A stretch of DNA of 64,000 nt from Anaerolineae bacterium (GTDB lineage Bacteria; Chloroflexota; Anaerolineae; Aggregatilineales; Phototrophicaceae), in assembly GCA_022822545.1 (NCBI GenBank), contig JAJEBE010000043.1, positions 1 through 64,000 of the forward strand, read 5' to 3'. This document shows positions 16,694 to 25,324 of the stretch, piece by piece. Below the pieces are notes generated by a model. It saw nothing but the letters and a program-made list of their open reading frames with translations, was not told where the DNA came from and did not search any database. Every line of letters starts with the position of its first letter. The stretch's first letter is position 1. Made by a program: the position numbers and the translations under genes.

Positions 16694-17719
16694 CTAGTCG
16701 AAGCTGAGCATGGCTTTGATGACGCCATTGGCCGGGTCAAGCCAAGTCGGGAAATCAGACACGATGGTCTCCGGCGCCGCCCGATGGGTAATCCAGGGCG
16801 CCAAGTTTATGCCGCCGGCGCGCAGACTCTCGATGACCCAATGAAAGTCGGCCGGAGTGGCGTTGCGGCTGGCAATCAGCGTCAGCTCATGCGAATGGAA
16901 ATGGGGATCGCTGAACCTGAGATCGCCTTTGATATGCCCCACGAGTACTAGCGAGCCGCCATGCGCGACAAAATCGAAGGCGGCATGCATTGACCTCGCG
17001 CTGCCAGTGCAGTCGAAGACCAGCGTGGGCAGCTCTCCGCCGAGCAGTTGCTTGATCTGCCCGATCGCGTCATGGCGCCCGTCGATCAGACGGTCGACGC
17101 CAAGAACGTCGGCGCAGAAATCCAGCCGCCCCTGGTTGACTTCCATCACCATCACCTCAGCACCGACGACCTGGGCAAATTGCGCCGTGGCTAAGCCGAT
17201 CGGTCCGGCGCCGATGACAAGCGCGTTCTCGCCGGCTGCTACCCGAGCCCGCTTGGCCGCATGAGCGCCGATACAGAGCATCTCCACCAGCGCCAGTTCT
17301 TCAACCGCGATGCCTTCCGCCAGCAGCAGCTTGTCGACCGGTAGCGTGAAATGCTCGCGCATCCCGCCGTCGATATGCACGCCCAGGACCTGCATCTGCA
17401 CACAGCAATTGCTCTTGCCCCGCCGACAGGCGATGCAATTTCCGCAATTCAAATAGGGGACGACGCAGCATTGATCGCCGGCGCGGTAAGGCAGATCCTG
17501 CTCGGACGGTCCGATATCAAGAACCTCAACCGCCAGTTCATGTCCTATGATGCGCGGGTAGCTGAAGAAATTCTGGTTGCCGCCATAGGCATGCAGGTCC
17601 GTGCCGCAGATGCCGACCCGCCGGACGCGCACAAGCGCTTCGTCTCGGCCGACCTGCGTCGGCGCTGCCATATCCCGCAGTTTTAGCTGACCCGGTTGCT
17701 CCAGCACGATAGCTTTCAC
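16694..17719 (-). CDS. Zinc-dependent alcohol/polyol dehydrogenase (MDR)
   Basis: I use the GTG at 17719, which has AGGAG 7 nt upstream and gives a normal 341-aa MDR length, rather than the ORF-track start 22 codons earlier. Catalytic zinc ligands are in GICGTDLHAYGG and IIGHE, and the structural zinc cysteines in NCGNCIACRRGKSNCC. The nucleotide-binding fold reads GAGPIGLATAQFAQVVGAEV. Family members oxidise polyols or sugar acids (sorbitol, threonine, L-galactonate types). With fuconolactonase- and fucosidase-like genes upstream on the same strand, a role in deoxy-sugar oxidation is inferred. The gap to the upstream hydrolase is 226 bp, so it may have its own promoter. Confidence 0.9.
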   Translation of the reverse strand: MKAIVLEQPGQLKLRDMAAPTQVGRDEALVRVRRVGICGTDLHAYGGNQNFFSYPRIIGHELAVEVLDIGPSEQDLPYRAGDQCCVVPYLNCGNCIACRRGKSNCCVQMQVLGVHIDGGMREHFTLPVDKLLLAEGIAVEELALVEMLCIGAHAAKRARVAAGENALVIGAGPIGLATAQFAQVVGAEVMVMEVNQGRLDFCADVLGVDRLIDGRHDAIGQIKQLLGGELPTLVFDCTGSARSMHAAFDFVAHGGSLVLVGHIKGDLRFSDPHFHSHELTLIASRNATPADFHWVIESLRAGGINLAPWITHRAAPETIVSDFPTWLDPANGVIKAMLSFD

Positions 17720-17945
17720 AGATGCTGCTCCTATACCGTTCAGATATCTAAGACGGGCGCGGACGTTGTCGCCTTTGATCGCCAAACGTCAAATCGCGGA
17801 AGCCGCGGCGTCGCTACAGGCCGGCACAGCCGCACGCACACATTCATTGTAAATGGCGTCGTCGCCGAGACGAATCGCCAACTTCGAGCGACAGCCGCGC
17901 CAGAGTCTGTCTGTCTTGCCCTAACCTGCCAGGTTGACCGCTCTA

Positions 17946-18917
17946 CTAATGGCTCTGGAGCCAGGCCAGGCTATACGCCAACGCTTCGTCTATCACCGCA
18001 GTGACATCTCCAACCAAGACATCGAAGACATGGTCGCCATCTAGCACCACCAGCGCTTCCTCGCCCTCATGATAATCGAGGAAGACCTGACCGGCCTGCG
18101 GCTGCGGCGTAACGGTGTCATCCCGTGAGCCGGTGATGGCCAGCAGTGGCCCGCCGAAACTGGCGATTTCGGCCACCGGGTCCACTAGGAAGATATCCTC
18201 GAAGAATGGACCTTTGAGCGAGGTCTCGGCGCCCCAGGGCAAGGTGATGGTCAGCGCCTCATCGCCGGCCGACGCGCCGCTCAACAAGGTGTCATAACCC
18301 AGCAGAATGCCGTAGCTCATGACCGGGTTCGACACCGCCGACCAGAGCACGAGGTTGCTGACGCGCGCATCGCGCCCGGCTGTCCCCGCGCCAACCAGAC
18401 CGCCCTGGCTCAAGCCGATGATGCTGATGCTGCCGCTATCGACGCCCTCCAGCATTTCCAGATAATCCAGCGCCGCCATGGCATCCGAGATCTGACCGTT
18501 GAAGGTGGTGTCCTCCCAGGCGCCTTCGCTCTCGCCGGAGCCGCGGAAGTCGATGCGCAGCGTGGCAAGGCCGCGTTCCCCCAGCCAGCGAGCCGCACGG
18601 CTGAACATCGTGTCTTCAGTGCCAATAACCGGCAATTCGTGCCGCATGCCGGTGAAGCCATGCAGCAGCAAGACTGCCGGGAATGGGCCGTCGCCGTCCG
18701 GCATGGCTAGCGTGCCAATGATCGTCTGGCCCTCGTTGCTGAAACTGATATCGCTCTCGCTGACACTGTACTCAGCCATAGAGTCAGCGGCCGCGGCGGC
18801 CGCTTCAGCCAGTTCGTCATGCGCCATCACTGGCGCCGCAACAAGCGCCAGGCACAATAGCAACGCGACGAAGCACAGGGTTACGGTGACGCTTTTGGAA
18901 TTCTTTTTGGGAAACAT
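17946..18917 (-). CDS. Exported alpha/beta hydrolase
   Basis: 323 aa with a Sec signal peptide (KSVTVTLCFVALLLCLALVAAPVMAHD, cleavage near residue 32). The alpha/beta-hydrolase core shows LLLHGFTGMRHE for the oxyanion region, the nucleophile elbow GLSQGG, the acid in ITGSRDDTVTP and the histidine in LDGDHVF. An SF/EGQTIIGTLAMP strand before the core is typical of the S9-like/dienelactone-hydrolase-like group that acts on small esters or peptides. As an exported esterase beside glycan genes it could remove acetyl or feruloyl groups from polysaccharide (inference). It is 84 bp downstream of the fuconolactonase-like gene, same strand. Confidence 0.88.
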   Translation of the reverse strand: MFPKKNSKSVTVTLCFVALLLCLALVAAPVMAHDELAEAAAAAADSMAEYSVSESDISFSNEGQTIIGTLAMPDGDGPFPAVLLLHGFTGMRHELPVIGTEDTMFSRAARWLGERGLATLRIDFRGSGESEGAWEDTTFNGQISDAMAALDYLEMLEGVDSGSISIIGLSQGGLVGAGTAGRDARVSNLVLWSAVSNPVMSYGILLGYDTLLSGASAGDEALTITLPWGAETSLKGPFFEDIFLVDPVAEIASFGGPLLAITGSRDDTVTPQPQAGQVFLDYHEGEEALVVLDGDHVFDVLVGDVTAVIDEALAYSLAWLQSH

Positions 18918-19001
18918 AAGGTGCTCCAGTCAATGCCTTATTTGAGCCGGTGATTCTGGCACAGCCTGCGCTCCCCCGCAACCTTTGCCGATTGTCCGCG
19001 C

Positions 19002-19838
19002 TCAAGGAAGCTGATAAAAGCTGACGGCGTTGCCGCCCATCACCGCCGCCTGCTCATCAGCGGAAAGCGCGGCGATATACGTTTCCACGATGCCGACTAC
19101 CTCGCTGTAATTGCCGGCAAGCGTGCAGACCGGCCAATCGCTGCCGAACATAATCCGCTCGGCGCCGAAGCAATCAAAGACCACATCAAGGTAAGGCCTG
19201 TAATCATCCTGACGCCAGGCCTTCCAGGCCGCTTCGGTCACCATACCGGAAACCTTGCACCAGACATTGTCAAAAGCCGCCAGCCGCCTGATCTCGCTCG
19301 CCCAGGGTTCCAGTATGCCATCTTTGATGAAAGGCTTGGCAATATGATCCAGGACAAAGCGCTGCCCCGGAAATCGCCTGACCACATCAATGGCGATAGG
19401 CAGATGCCGTGGAAAGAGCAGCAGATCATAACTGAGATCGAAAGCTTTAAGCTTCGTCAATCCACGCAAGAAATTACCGCCTAGCATGAAGCGATCATCG
19501 GCTTCGTCATGCACAATGTGGCGTATCCCCACCATGCGCGGCTGCGCGGCATATCGCTCCAGTTGCGCCTCTACATCGTCCGCGCGCATATCCACCCAGC
19601 CAACGACGCCGCGAATGAAATCAAACTGATCGGCAAGCTCAAGCAGGTAATCGGTCTCGATCTGAATTTGCCGCGCTTGCACCGCCACCGTGCCATCCAT
19701 GCCGGATGCCGTCATCAGCGGCTGCAAGTCAGGCGGTAGGTAATCGACCTTCAGCGCCCCGCGCGACTCATCCATCCAGGGATAGTCGTCGCGGTTGTAA
19801 TGCCAAAAGTGCTGATGTGAATCGATACGCGCGCTCAT
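19002..19838 (-). CDS. Amidohydrolase, L-fuconolactonase-like
   Basis: 278 aa, a COG3618-type TIM barrel. The metal/catalytic motifs are the N-terminal RIDSHQHFWHYNRDDYPWM, a mid-protein HIVHDE, FVLDHIAKP with its conserved His, and the terminal MFGSDWPVC aspartate. This set is characteristic of L-fuconolactone/L-rhamnono-lactone hydrolases and relatives. The reaction would be opening of the 1,4-lactone formed when an L-sugar is oxidised by a dehydrogenase. It lies 55 bp downstream of two fucosidase genes on the same strand, which supports L-fucose as the substrate, although specificity cannot be proven from the sequence. Confidence 0.9.
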   Translation of the reverse strand: MSARIDSHQHFWHYNRDDYPWMDESRGALKVDYLPPDLQPLMTASGMDGTVAVQARQIQIETDYLLELADQFDFIRGVVGWVDMRADDVEAQLERYAAQPRMVGIRHIVHDEADDRFMLGGNFLRGLTKLKAFDLSYDLLLFPRHLPIAIDVVRRFPGQRFVLDHIAKPFIKDGILEPWASEIRRLAAFDNVWCKVSGMVTEAAWKAWRQDDYRPYLDVVFDCFGAERIMFGSDWPVCTLAGNYSEVVGIVETYIAALSADEQAAVMGGNAVSFYQLP

Positions 19839-19893
19839 ACGACTTTCCCCCTTGTTCTATTGGCGCGGCGACCTAATCCCGAACCGCCGCCGA

Positions 19894-21348
19894 TTACAGG
19901 CTGGTATTGCGTGTGATCTTGAAGACGCAGGCGTGTTCGCAGGGCTTGTGATCGGGGCGTTCGATTTTGATGCCGTCAGCCGTCATCTGCCAGGGCAGCT
20001 CGCCTTCGACACCCAGCATCTCCACCGAGCGCACTTCGCCGGGATAGAGGACATGCGTCGACTCGATCACGAATTCCTTTTGGGGCCAGCCGAGCGTGAT
20101 GGCGTAGAGCACATTCCCGCGCACGGTGAAGCGAATGTCGCGCGCGGTGAAATTCAGCTTCTCTTTGAGTTCGCTGAAACCGCCGACATGGGTCATTTGC
20201 GTCGGTCCCTCGCCGTAGGTATTCCAGGGCACGGTATCGTAGATCGCCTCGCCATTCAGCCGGAGCCACGCGCCCATGCCCTCGAGGGTCGCCTTTGCTT
20301 CGTCCGGAATCGTGCCATCCGGTTTCGGTCCTACATTGAGCAGCATGAAGCCGTTCTTGCTGACGTTATCCGCCAGGTAATGCACCATCTCGGTGACGGT
20401 CTTGTACTCCGCCTCCTTGACATAGCCCCAGCCTTTTCCATCATCGACGGTGGTATCAGTGATCCATTCATAATGCGTCAACTCCGCCGTCTTGCCCAAT
20501 TCAAAGTCGAGCAAGGCGGCGCCAGGCGGGATATCGTGCCACTTGTAAGTGGCGACAACTTCCCGTCCCCATTCGGCTTCTTTGTTGTAATAGTAAGCTA
20601 GGAAATCTTGCTTGTACTGATCGTGGATGAAGCGCAGGCCTAAATCGAACCAGATATAATCCGGCTGGTAGCGTTCGACGACTTCGATCAATCGATTCTT
20701 CCAGCGATCAAGAAAGGCGAGGCTGGGCTTGTCTTGAGCGCGCCATTCCGCGAAATCAAGCCCCGGCTCGTAGGCATCAAAATCAAAATCGAGATTGTGC
20801 GGCTCGCCATAAAGCCCGGCGTAACGCGGATCGGATGTGTCGTACTCCGGCTTCCAATGCGGGAAGAACCACCAATGCTCCGCGTGGTGCATGGCGACCA
20901 TGAAGCGCATGTCTTGGGCGCGGATCGCTTTCTCGAGCTCGCCAACGACATCGCGCTTCGGTCCCATCTTGCCAGCGCACCAATCAGTATCGCTCGCGTC
21001 CCACATCGGGAAGCCATCGTGATGCTCACCGACTGGACCGGCGAACTTGGCGCCCGCGCGCTTGAACAGCTCCGCCCATTCATCAGCGTCAAAACGCTCG
21101 GCGGTGAACATCGGGATGAAGTCCTTGTAACCGAAGACAGAGGGATGCCCGTAGGTCTTGCAGTGATATTCGTACTGCGGATTACCCTCGCGGTACATGT
21201 TGTAGGGATACCAAGTGGCATTCGGTCCCTTCGCCGGCACGCAATAGATGCCCCAATGCGTATAGATGCCGAACTTCGCCTTGCGCATCCATTCGGCGGT
21301 CGGATGCGTCTTCAGCGACGCCCAGGTCGCCTCGTAGCGCTTTGTCAT
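19894..21348 (-). CDS. Alpha-L-fucosidase, GH29 (copy 1)
   Basis: 484 aa. GH29 landmarks are the N-terminal AEWMRKAKFGIYTHWGIYC, the conserved GAKFAGPVGEHHDGF (substrate-contacting His-His), and the nucleophile region YQPDYIWFDLGLRF (Asp of WFD), followed by NVSKNGFMLLNVGPKPDG. It cleaves terminal alpha-L-fucose with retention. There is no signal peptide, so it works in the cytoplasm on imported oligosaccharides. A GGAGG lies about 8 nt before the ATG. It is the downstream member of a tandem pair with copy 2, 74 bp apart, and the fuconolactonase-like gene follows. Differences from copy 2 are scattered substitutions, with more clustered in the C-terminal beta domain. Confidence 0.95.
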   Translation of the reverse strand: MTKRYEATWASLKTHPTAEWMRKAKFGIYTHWGIYCVPAKGPNATWYPYNMYREGNPQYEYHCKTYGHPSVFGYKDFIPMFTAERFDADEWAELFKRAGAKFAGPVGEHHDGFPMWDASDTDWCAGKMGPKRDVVGELEKAIRAQDMRFMVAMHHAEHWWFFPHWKPEYDTSDPRYAGLYGEPHNLDFDFDAYEPGLDFAEWRAQDKPSLAFLDRWKNRLIEVVERYQPDYIWFDLGLRFIHDQYKQDFLAYYYNKEAEWGREVVATYKWHDIPPGAALLDFELGKTAELTHYEWITDTTVDDGKGWGYVKEAEYKTVTEMVHYLADNVSKNGFMLLNVGPKPDGTIPDEAKATLEGMGAWLRLNGEAIYDTVPWNTYGEGPTQMTHVGGFSELKEKLNFTARDIRFTVRGNVLYAITLGWPQKEFVIESTHVLYPGEVRSVEMLGVEGELPWQMTADGIKIERPDHKPCEHACVFKITRNTSL

Positions 21349-21422
21349 GTCGATTCGCCTCCAGAAGCTTGGTCAAAAGACATTGAAAACGATTCCGTTA
21401 AGGGCGAGGCAACAGGTCACTC

Positions 21423-22877
21423 CTACATGCTCGTATTCCGCGTGATCTTGAAGACACAGGCGTGTTCGCAGGGCTTGCGATCGGGGCGTTGGATTTTGAG
21501 GCCGTCAGCCGTCATCTGCCAGGGCAGCTCGCCATCGACGCCGAGCAACTCCACCGAGCGCACCTCGCCGGGATACAGCGCGTGCGTCGATTCGATGACG
21601 AATTCCTTCTCGGGCCATCCAAGCGTGATGGCATAAAGCACATTGCCACGGACAGTGAAGCGAATGTCTTTAGCCGTAAATTGCAGCTTCTCCTTTGTAT
21701 CGCTGAAGGCGCCGACATGGGTCATTTGCGTCGGACCCTCGCCGTAGGTATTCCAGGGCACGGTATCATAGATCGCCTCGCCGTTTAGACGCAGCCACTC
21801 GCCCATGCCCTCGAGGATGGCCTTCGACTCGTCCGGAATGGTCCCGTCCGGCTTGGGACCGACATTGAGCAGCATGAAGCCGTTCTTACTGACGTTATCG
21901 GCCAGGTAATGCACCATCTCCGTGACAGTCTTGTACTCCGTTTCCTTGATATAGCCCCAACCCTGACCGTCATCCACGGTCGTATCGGTGATCCACTCAT
22001 AGTGAGTAAGCTCGGCGGTCTTGCCCAACTCGAAATCGAGCAGGGCGGCGCCGGGCGGGATATCATGCCACTTGTAGGTGGCGACCACCTCGCGTCCCCA
22101 CTCGGCTTCCTTGTTGTAGTAATAGGCGAGGAAGTCTTGCTTGTACTGATCGTGCACGAATCGCAGGCCAAAATCGAACCAGATGTAGTCTGGTTCATAG
22201 CGCTCAACCACTTCCACCAACCGGTTCTTCCAGCGCTCAAGAAAGGCTTTGCTCGGTTTGTCTTGCGCCCGCCATTCGGCGTGATCGTGCCCGCGGCCGT
22301 AGCCATCAAATGCAAAATCGAGATTATGCGGCTCGCCATAAAGCCCGGCGTAGCGCGGATCGGAAGTGTCGTACTCCGACTTCCAATGCGGGAAGAACCA
22401 CCAATTCTCCGCGTGGTGCATCGCCACCATGAAGCGCATGTCCTGGGCGCGGATCGCTTTCTCCAATTCGCCGACGACATCGCGCTTCGGTCCCATCTTG
22501 CCGGCGCACCAATCGGTATCGCTGGCATCCCACATCGGGAAGCCATCGTGATGCTCGGCGACCGGACCGGCAAAGCGCGCGCCCGCTCGCTTGAAAAGCT
22601 CCGCCCATTCATCCGCGTCAAAATGCTCGGCGCTGAACATCGGGATGAAGTCCTTGTATCCAAACTTGGAAGGATGCCCATAGGTCCTGCAATGGTATTC
22701 ATATTGCGGTGTGCCTTCGCGATACATATTGTAGGGATACCAGGTGACGTTTGGTCCGGTAGCCGGCACACAGTAGATGCCCCAATGCGTGTAAATGCCG
22801 AACTTTGCCCGGCGCATCCATTCGGCGGTGGGGTGGGTCTTCAGCGAGGCCCAACTCGCTTCGTATGTTTTTGGCAT
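21423..22877 (-). CDS. Alpha-L-fucosidase, GH29 (copy 2)
   Basis: 484 aa, the same length as copy 1 and identical to it at most positions by eye. The motifs AEWMRRAKFGIYTHWG, GPVAEHHDGFPMWDAS and YEPDYIWFDFGLRF are all present, so the active site looks intact. It also lacks a signal peptide. It is the first gene of the minus-strand fucose cluster, 142 bp downstream of LacI-2. The leader sequences of the two copies differ, so the duplication covers the coding part only. Divergence sits near residues 140-160 (HNLDFAFDGYGRGHDHAE versus DFDFDAYEPGLDFAE), close to where substrate loops lie in GH29, which may mean different linkage preferences. Confidence 0.95.
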   Translation of the reverse strand: MPKTYEASWASLKTHPTAEWMRRAKFGIYTHWGIYCVPATGPNVTWYPYNMYREGTPQYEYHCRTYGHPSKFGYKDFIPMFSAEHFDADEWAELFKRAGARFAGPVAEHHDGFPMWDASDTDWCAGKMGPKRDVVGELEKAIRAQDMRFMVAMHHAENWWFFPHWKSEYDTSDPRYAGLYGEPHNLDFAFDGYGRGHDHAEWRAQDKPSKAFLERWKNRLVEVVERYEPDYIWFDFGLRFVHDQYKQDFLAYYYNKEAEWGREVVATYKWHDIPPGAALLDFELGKTAELTHYEWITDTTVDDGQGWGYIKETEYKTVTEMVHYLADNVSKNGFMLLNVGPKPDGTIPDESKAILEGMGEWLRLNGEAIYDTVPWNTYGEGPTQMTHVGAFSDTKEKLQFTAKDIRFTVRGNVLYAITLGWPEKEFVIESTHALYPGEVRSVELLGVDGELPWQMTADGLKIQRPDRKPCEHACVFKITRNTSM

Positions 22878-23019
22878 GTTGTTCTCTCAAGTCTCGGTGA
22901 ATTCGATTTGGTCACATAATCGGGCGACTCACAGAAACATGTGGACACCCACTAGGCCGTCAGTCCCCCTACAGATTCTCACAGTTGAGTCTGAGTTAGT
23001 CGCAAGCGGTCCCGCGCCT

Positions 23020-24015
23020 TCAGGTCGAATGCCGCGCGACAAGTTGGCAACTAAAGAGCGCCGACGGAATCTCGCTATCGCCGTCGTTGAGCGCCTTCAG
23101 CACTTTGTGGGCCGCCGTCTCCCCGATGGCGAAGGTCGGCTGCCGCAAAACTGTCAGCGGCGGATTCGAGACCTGCGCCCAGGGATGGTCGTCAAAGCCA
23201 ACAATGGCGACATCATCGGGGCAATTCAGGCCCATCTCCTGTAAACCCATCAGCGCGCCCAGGCTGAGCAGATTGTTGCAGATGAAGACCGCCCGCGGCC
23301 GCTCCGCCTGCCCCATCAACCGCTGCATGGCGTGTTTGCCATCTTCGATAGTCAAGGGGCTGCTGACGCTCCATTCAGGGCGTATCGGCAAGTTCGCCTC
23401 CCGCAACACCTCTTCATAACCCGCCAGACGCTCGCGCATGGTCGAAAGGCGCTGAAAGCCCGACAGTATGCCGATCTCAAGATAGCCGCGCTCCACCAGG
23501 TGCCGCGTCCCGAGCGCGGCGCTGTCGTGATTATTGACGCCGACGTAAGGCGACTTGGCATCGTCGAAGGTGCGGTCAAGCATGACGATGGGGATATTGA
23601 GTTTCGCCGCTTCGTTGAGAACATCCCAATTCTGGCTGGTGGCGGCGGCGATGATCCCGTCCACCCCCTGGCGCAATAGGATATCTATATAATACTCTTC
23701 GCGCTCCAGCACCTCATTGGTATTGCAAAGCATCAAGCTGTAGTTGTTGGCGATCAAGACATCTTCAATCCCGCGCATGATCTCGCCGAAGAAGGTGTTG
23801 GTAACATCGGAAACGATCAGCCCGATAATGCGCGTGCGCTGAGTCGTGAGGCTGCGCGCCGCCACATTGGGGCGGTAGCCGAGGGCGCGGATGGCATCGC
23901 GGACACGCGCCTTGGTGGCCTCCTCAACGAAGCGCGTCTCATTGATGACATGCGAGACCGTGGCTTTGGAGACGCCCGCTTGCTCTGCGACATCGCGCAT
24001 GGTGATTCGTTTCAT
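23020..24015 (-). CDS. LacI-family transcriptional regulator (2)
   Basis: The start is the ATG at 24015 (MKRITMRDVAEQAGVSKATVSHVIN), where the helix-turn-helix must begin and GGAGAC lies upstream; the ORF-track start adds 20 residues that overlap the promoter. The product is 331 aa: HTH (residues 4-25), hinge helix (RPNVAARSLTTQRT), and an effector domain starting IIGLIVSDVTNTFFGEI and ending VGFDDHPWAQVSNPPLTVLRQP. Its own promoter carries an operator-like element, and the same element occurs before the oxidoreductase operon and ABC operon 2. The simplest reading is an autoregulated local repressor of sugar uptake and oxidation, released by an imported sugar or intermediate (inference). Confidence 0.94.
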   Translation of the reverse strand: MKRITMRDVAEQAGVSKATVSHVINETRFVEEATKARVRDAIRALGYRPNVAARSLTTQRTRIIGLIVSDVTNTFFGEIMRGIEDVLIANNYSLMLCNTNEVLEREEYYIDILLRQGVDGIIAAATSQNWDVLNEAAKLNIPIVMLDRTFDDAKSPYVGVNNHDSAALGTRHLVERGYLEIGILSGFQRLSTMRERLAGYEEVLREANLPIRPEWSVSSPLTIEDGKHAMQRLMGQAERPRAVFICNNLLSLGALMGLQEMGLNCPDDVAIVGFDDHPWAQVSNPPLTVLRQPTFAIGETAAHKVLKALNDGDSEIPSALFSCQLVARHST

Positions 24016-24035
24016 TGATGCCTGTCTCCGATCAT

Positions 24036-24057
24036 GTAACCTGTTACGCAACCGATT
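24036..24057 (-). promoter_or_regulatory. Operator-like site at the lacI-2 promoter
   Basis: Read on the minus strand, AATCGGTTGCGTAACAGGTTAC lies just after the -10 box and about 20 bp before the LacI-2 start. From CGG onward it matches the site at 32473-32494 at 18 of 22 positions. It includes the inverted repeat GTAAC-CT-GTTAC. Position and likeness suggest autoregulation. Confidence 0.6.
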
Positions 24058-24063
24058 CATCAA

Positions 24064-24092
24064 AGTGTAGTCCATCGGCCGACATTCGTCAA
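24064..24092 (-). promoter_or_regulatory. Sigma70-type promoter of lacI-2
   Basis: On the minus strand TTGACG (24087-24092), a 17-nt spacer and TACACT (24064-24069) direct transcription to the regulator gene. The operator-like element begins a few bases downstream. Confidence 0.65.
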
Positions 24093-24202
24093 ATCAAGGC
24101 GGCTCAGCCTCCTTTTTCAAGCCGCCGATTGGGTAGCCGAACTGCTTCAATATTTTGCCCGAGCGCGGCAGCTATTATCGCCGGTTACGCGCCCTACGGC
24201 TG

Positions 24203-24231
24203 TTGCGGCGTATTTTAGGCTGTGTTATAGT
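24203..24231 (+). promoter_or_regulatory. Sigma70-type promoter of the oxidoreductase operon
   Basis: TTGCGG (24203-24208), a 17-nt spacer and TATAGT (24226-24231). It lies 58 bp upstream of the ATG of the first operon gene, back to back with the lacI-2 promoter. Confidence 0.65.
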
Positions 24232-24246
24232 CCCTCGTCATGTCAG

Positions 24247-24266
24247 AAAACCGATTGCTTGACCGG
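24247..24266 (+). promoter_or_regulatory. Operator-like site before the oxidoreductase operon
   Basis: AAAACCGATTGCTTGACCGG shares the 10-mer AACCGATTGC and the following ACCG with the site at 32473-32494. It lies 16 nt after the -10 box and 23 nt before the start codon, a position suited to repression. Confidence 0.5.
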
Positions 24267-24289
24267 GGCATTTGTCCGCTGGAGCGTCC

Positions 24290-25324
24290 ATGAAACAAGT
24301 TTCAGTCACTGGCAAAAGGCGGGCGGGCATTGAAACTACCCCACGGCCGAGCGCTCGCGACAACTGGGTTGTCGTCAAGGTGCAAGTCGCGCCGATGTGC
24401 ACCGAATATAAAGCCTTCGCCGAAGGTGTTAACCACCCCGTTTTCGGGCATGAAGCGGCCGGCGAAGTCGTCGAAGTCGCCCAGCCCGGCCGTGTGAAAG
24501 CCGGCGACCGCGTGGTGGTGATGCCCTTGAACACCTGCGGGAAATGCGCCCTCTGCCTCCGAGGCGACTATATTCATTGCCAAGACGGCCTCGATTACAT
24601 CGCTTTGCACGGCAGCCAGACGGGGCGCGGCACGATGGCCCAATACCTGCTCAAGCAAGACTGGATGCTGCTGCCCATTCCGGCGGGCATGAGTTACGAA
24701 CATGCCTCAATGGCTTGCTGCGGCTTGGGGCCCGCCTTCGGCGCCTTTCAGACGCTGGGCGTCGATGCACACGATACCGTGCTCATCACCGGCTTGGGAC
24801 CGGTCGGCTTGGGCGGTGTCATCAACGCGCGCTATCGGGGGGCGCGCGTGATCGGCGTCGATTCCAATGCCTACCGGGCTAACTTGGCGCGTGAGTTGGG
24901 GGCGGAAGCGGTGATCGATCCTTCCTCCGATGACGCCTTGGGCCGGATTATCCGGCTGACAGCCGGCGAACGCGGCGTCGACAAGGCGGTCGATTGCTCG
25001 GGCGTGGTCGCGGCGCATCGCCTCTGCATTGACGCGACGCGGCGTAAAGGGCAAATCGCCTTCGTCGGCGAATGCAACGATGATACCCCGCTGCGCATCA
25101 GTCCGGATATGATCCGCAAAGGGCTGACCCTGACGGGCAGTTGGCATTACAATCTGGCGGATTCACCGCGCATGCTGAAAATGATCGCCGACACCGGCGG
25201 GCAATTGGACAAGCTAATCACGCACCGATTTTCGATTGCTGATATTCAGAGCGCCTGGGAGACTCAGCTATCCGGGCAATGTGGCAAAGTGATTTTACAG
25301 CCTTGGGAGGGAAGCGATGTATAA
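24290..25324 (+). CDS. Zinc-dependent dehydrogenase (MDR family)
   Basis: The start is the ATG at 24290 with GGAG 5 nt upstream. The product is 344 aa. The structural-zinc cysteines are clear (NTCGKCALCLRGDYIHC), GHE carries the catalytic-zinc His/Glu, and the NAD fold reads GLGPVGLGGVINARYRGARVIGVD. The first catalytic cysteine sits in MCTEYKAF instead of the usual CGTD, a variation seen in some MDR subfamilies. It is the first of five tightly spaced genes, and its stop overlaps the next start by 8 nt (ATGTATAA), so the two are translationally coupled. It probably oxidises a sugar or polyol hydroxyl group. The substrate is unknown. Confidence 0.9.
   Translation: MKQVSVTGKRRAGIETTPRPSARDNWVVVKVQVAPMCTEYKAFAEGVNHPVFGHEAAGEVVEVAQPGRVKAGDRVVVMPLNTCGKCALCLRGDYIHCQDGLDYIALHGSQTGRGTMAQYLLKQDWMLLPIPAGMSYEHASMACCGLGPAFGAFQTLGVDAHDTVLITGLGPVGLGGVINARYRGARVIGVDSNAYRANLARELGAEAVIDPSSDDALGRIIRLTAGERGVDKAVDCSGVVAAHRLCIDATRRKGQIAFVGECNDDTPLRISPDMIRKGLTLTGSWHYNLADSPRMLKMIADTGGQLDKLITHRFSIADIQSAWETQLSGQCGKVILQPWEGSDV

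Noticed and set aside
22910-22925. Possible fifth operator before fucosidase copy 2
   Set aside because: Only CCGATT and TGACC match the other sites and no clear -35/-10 pair lies next to it; mentioned in the regulon finding only.
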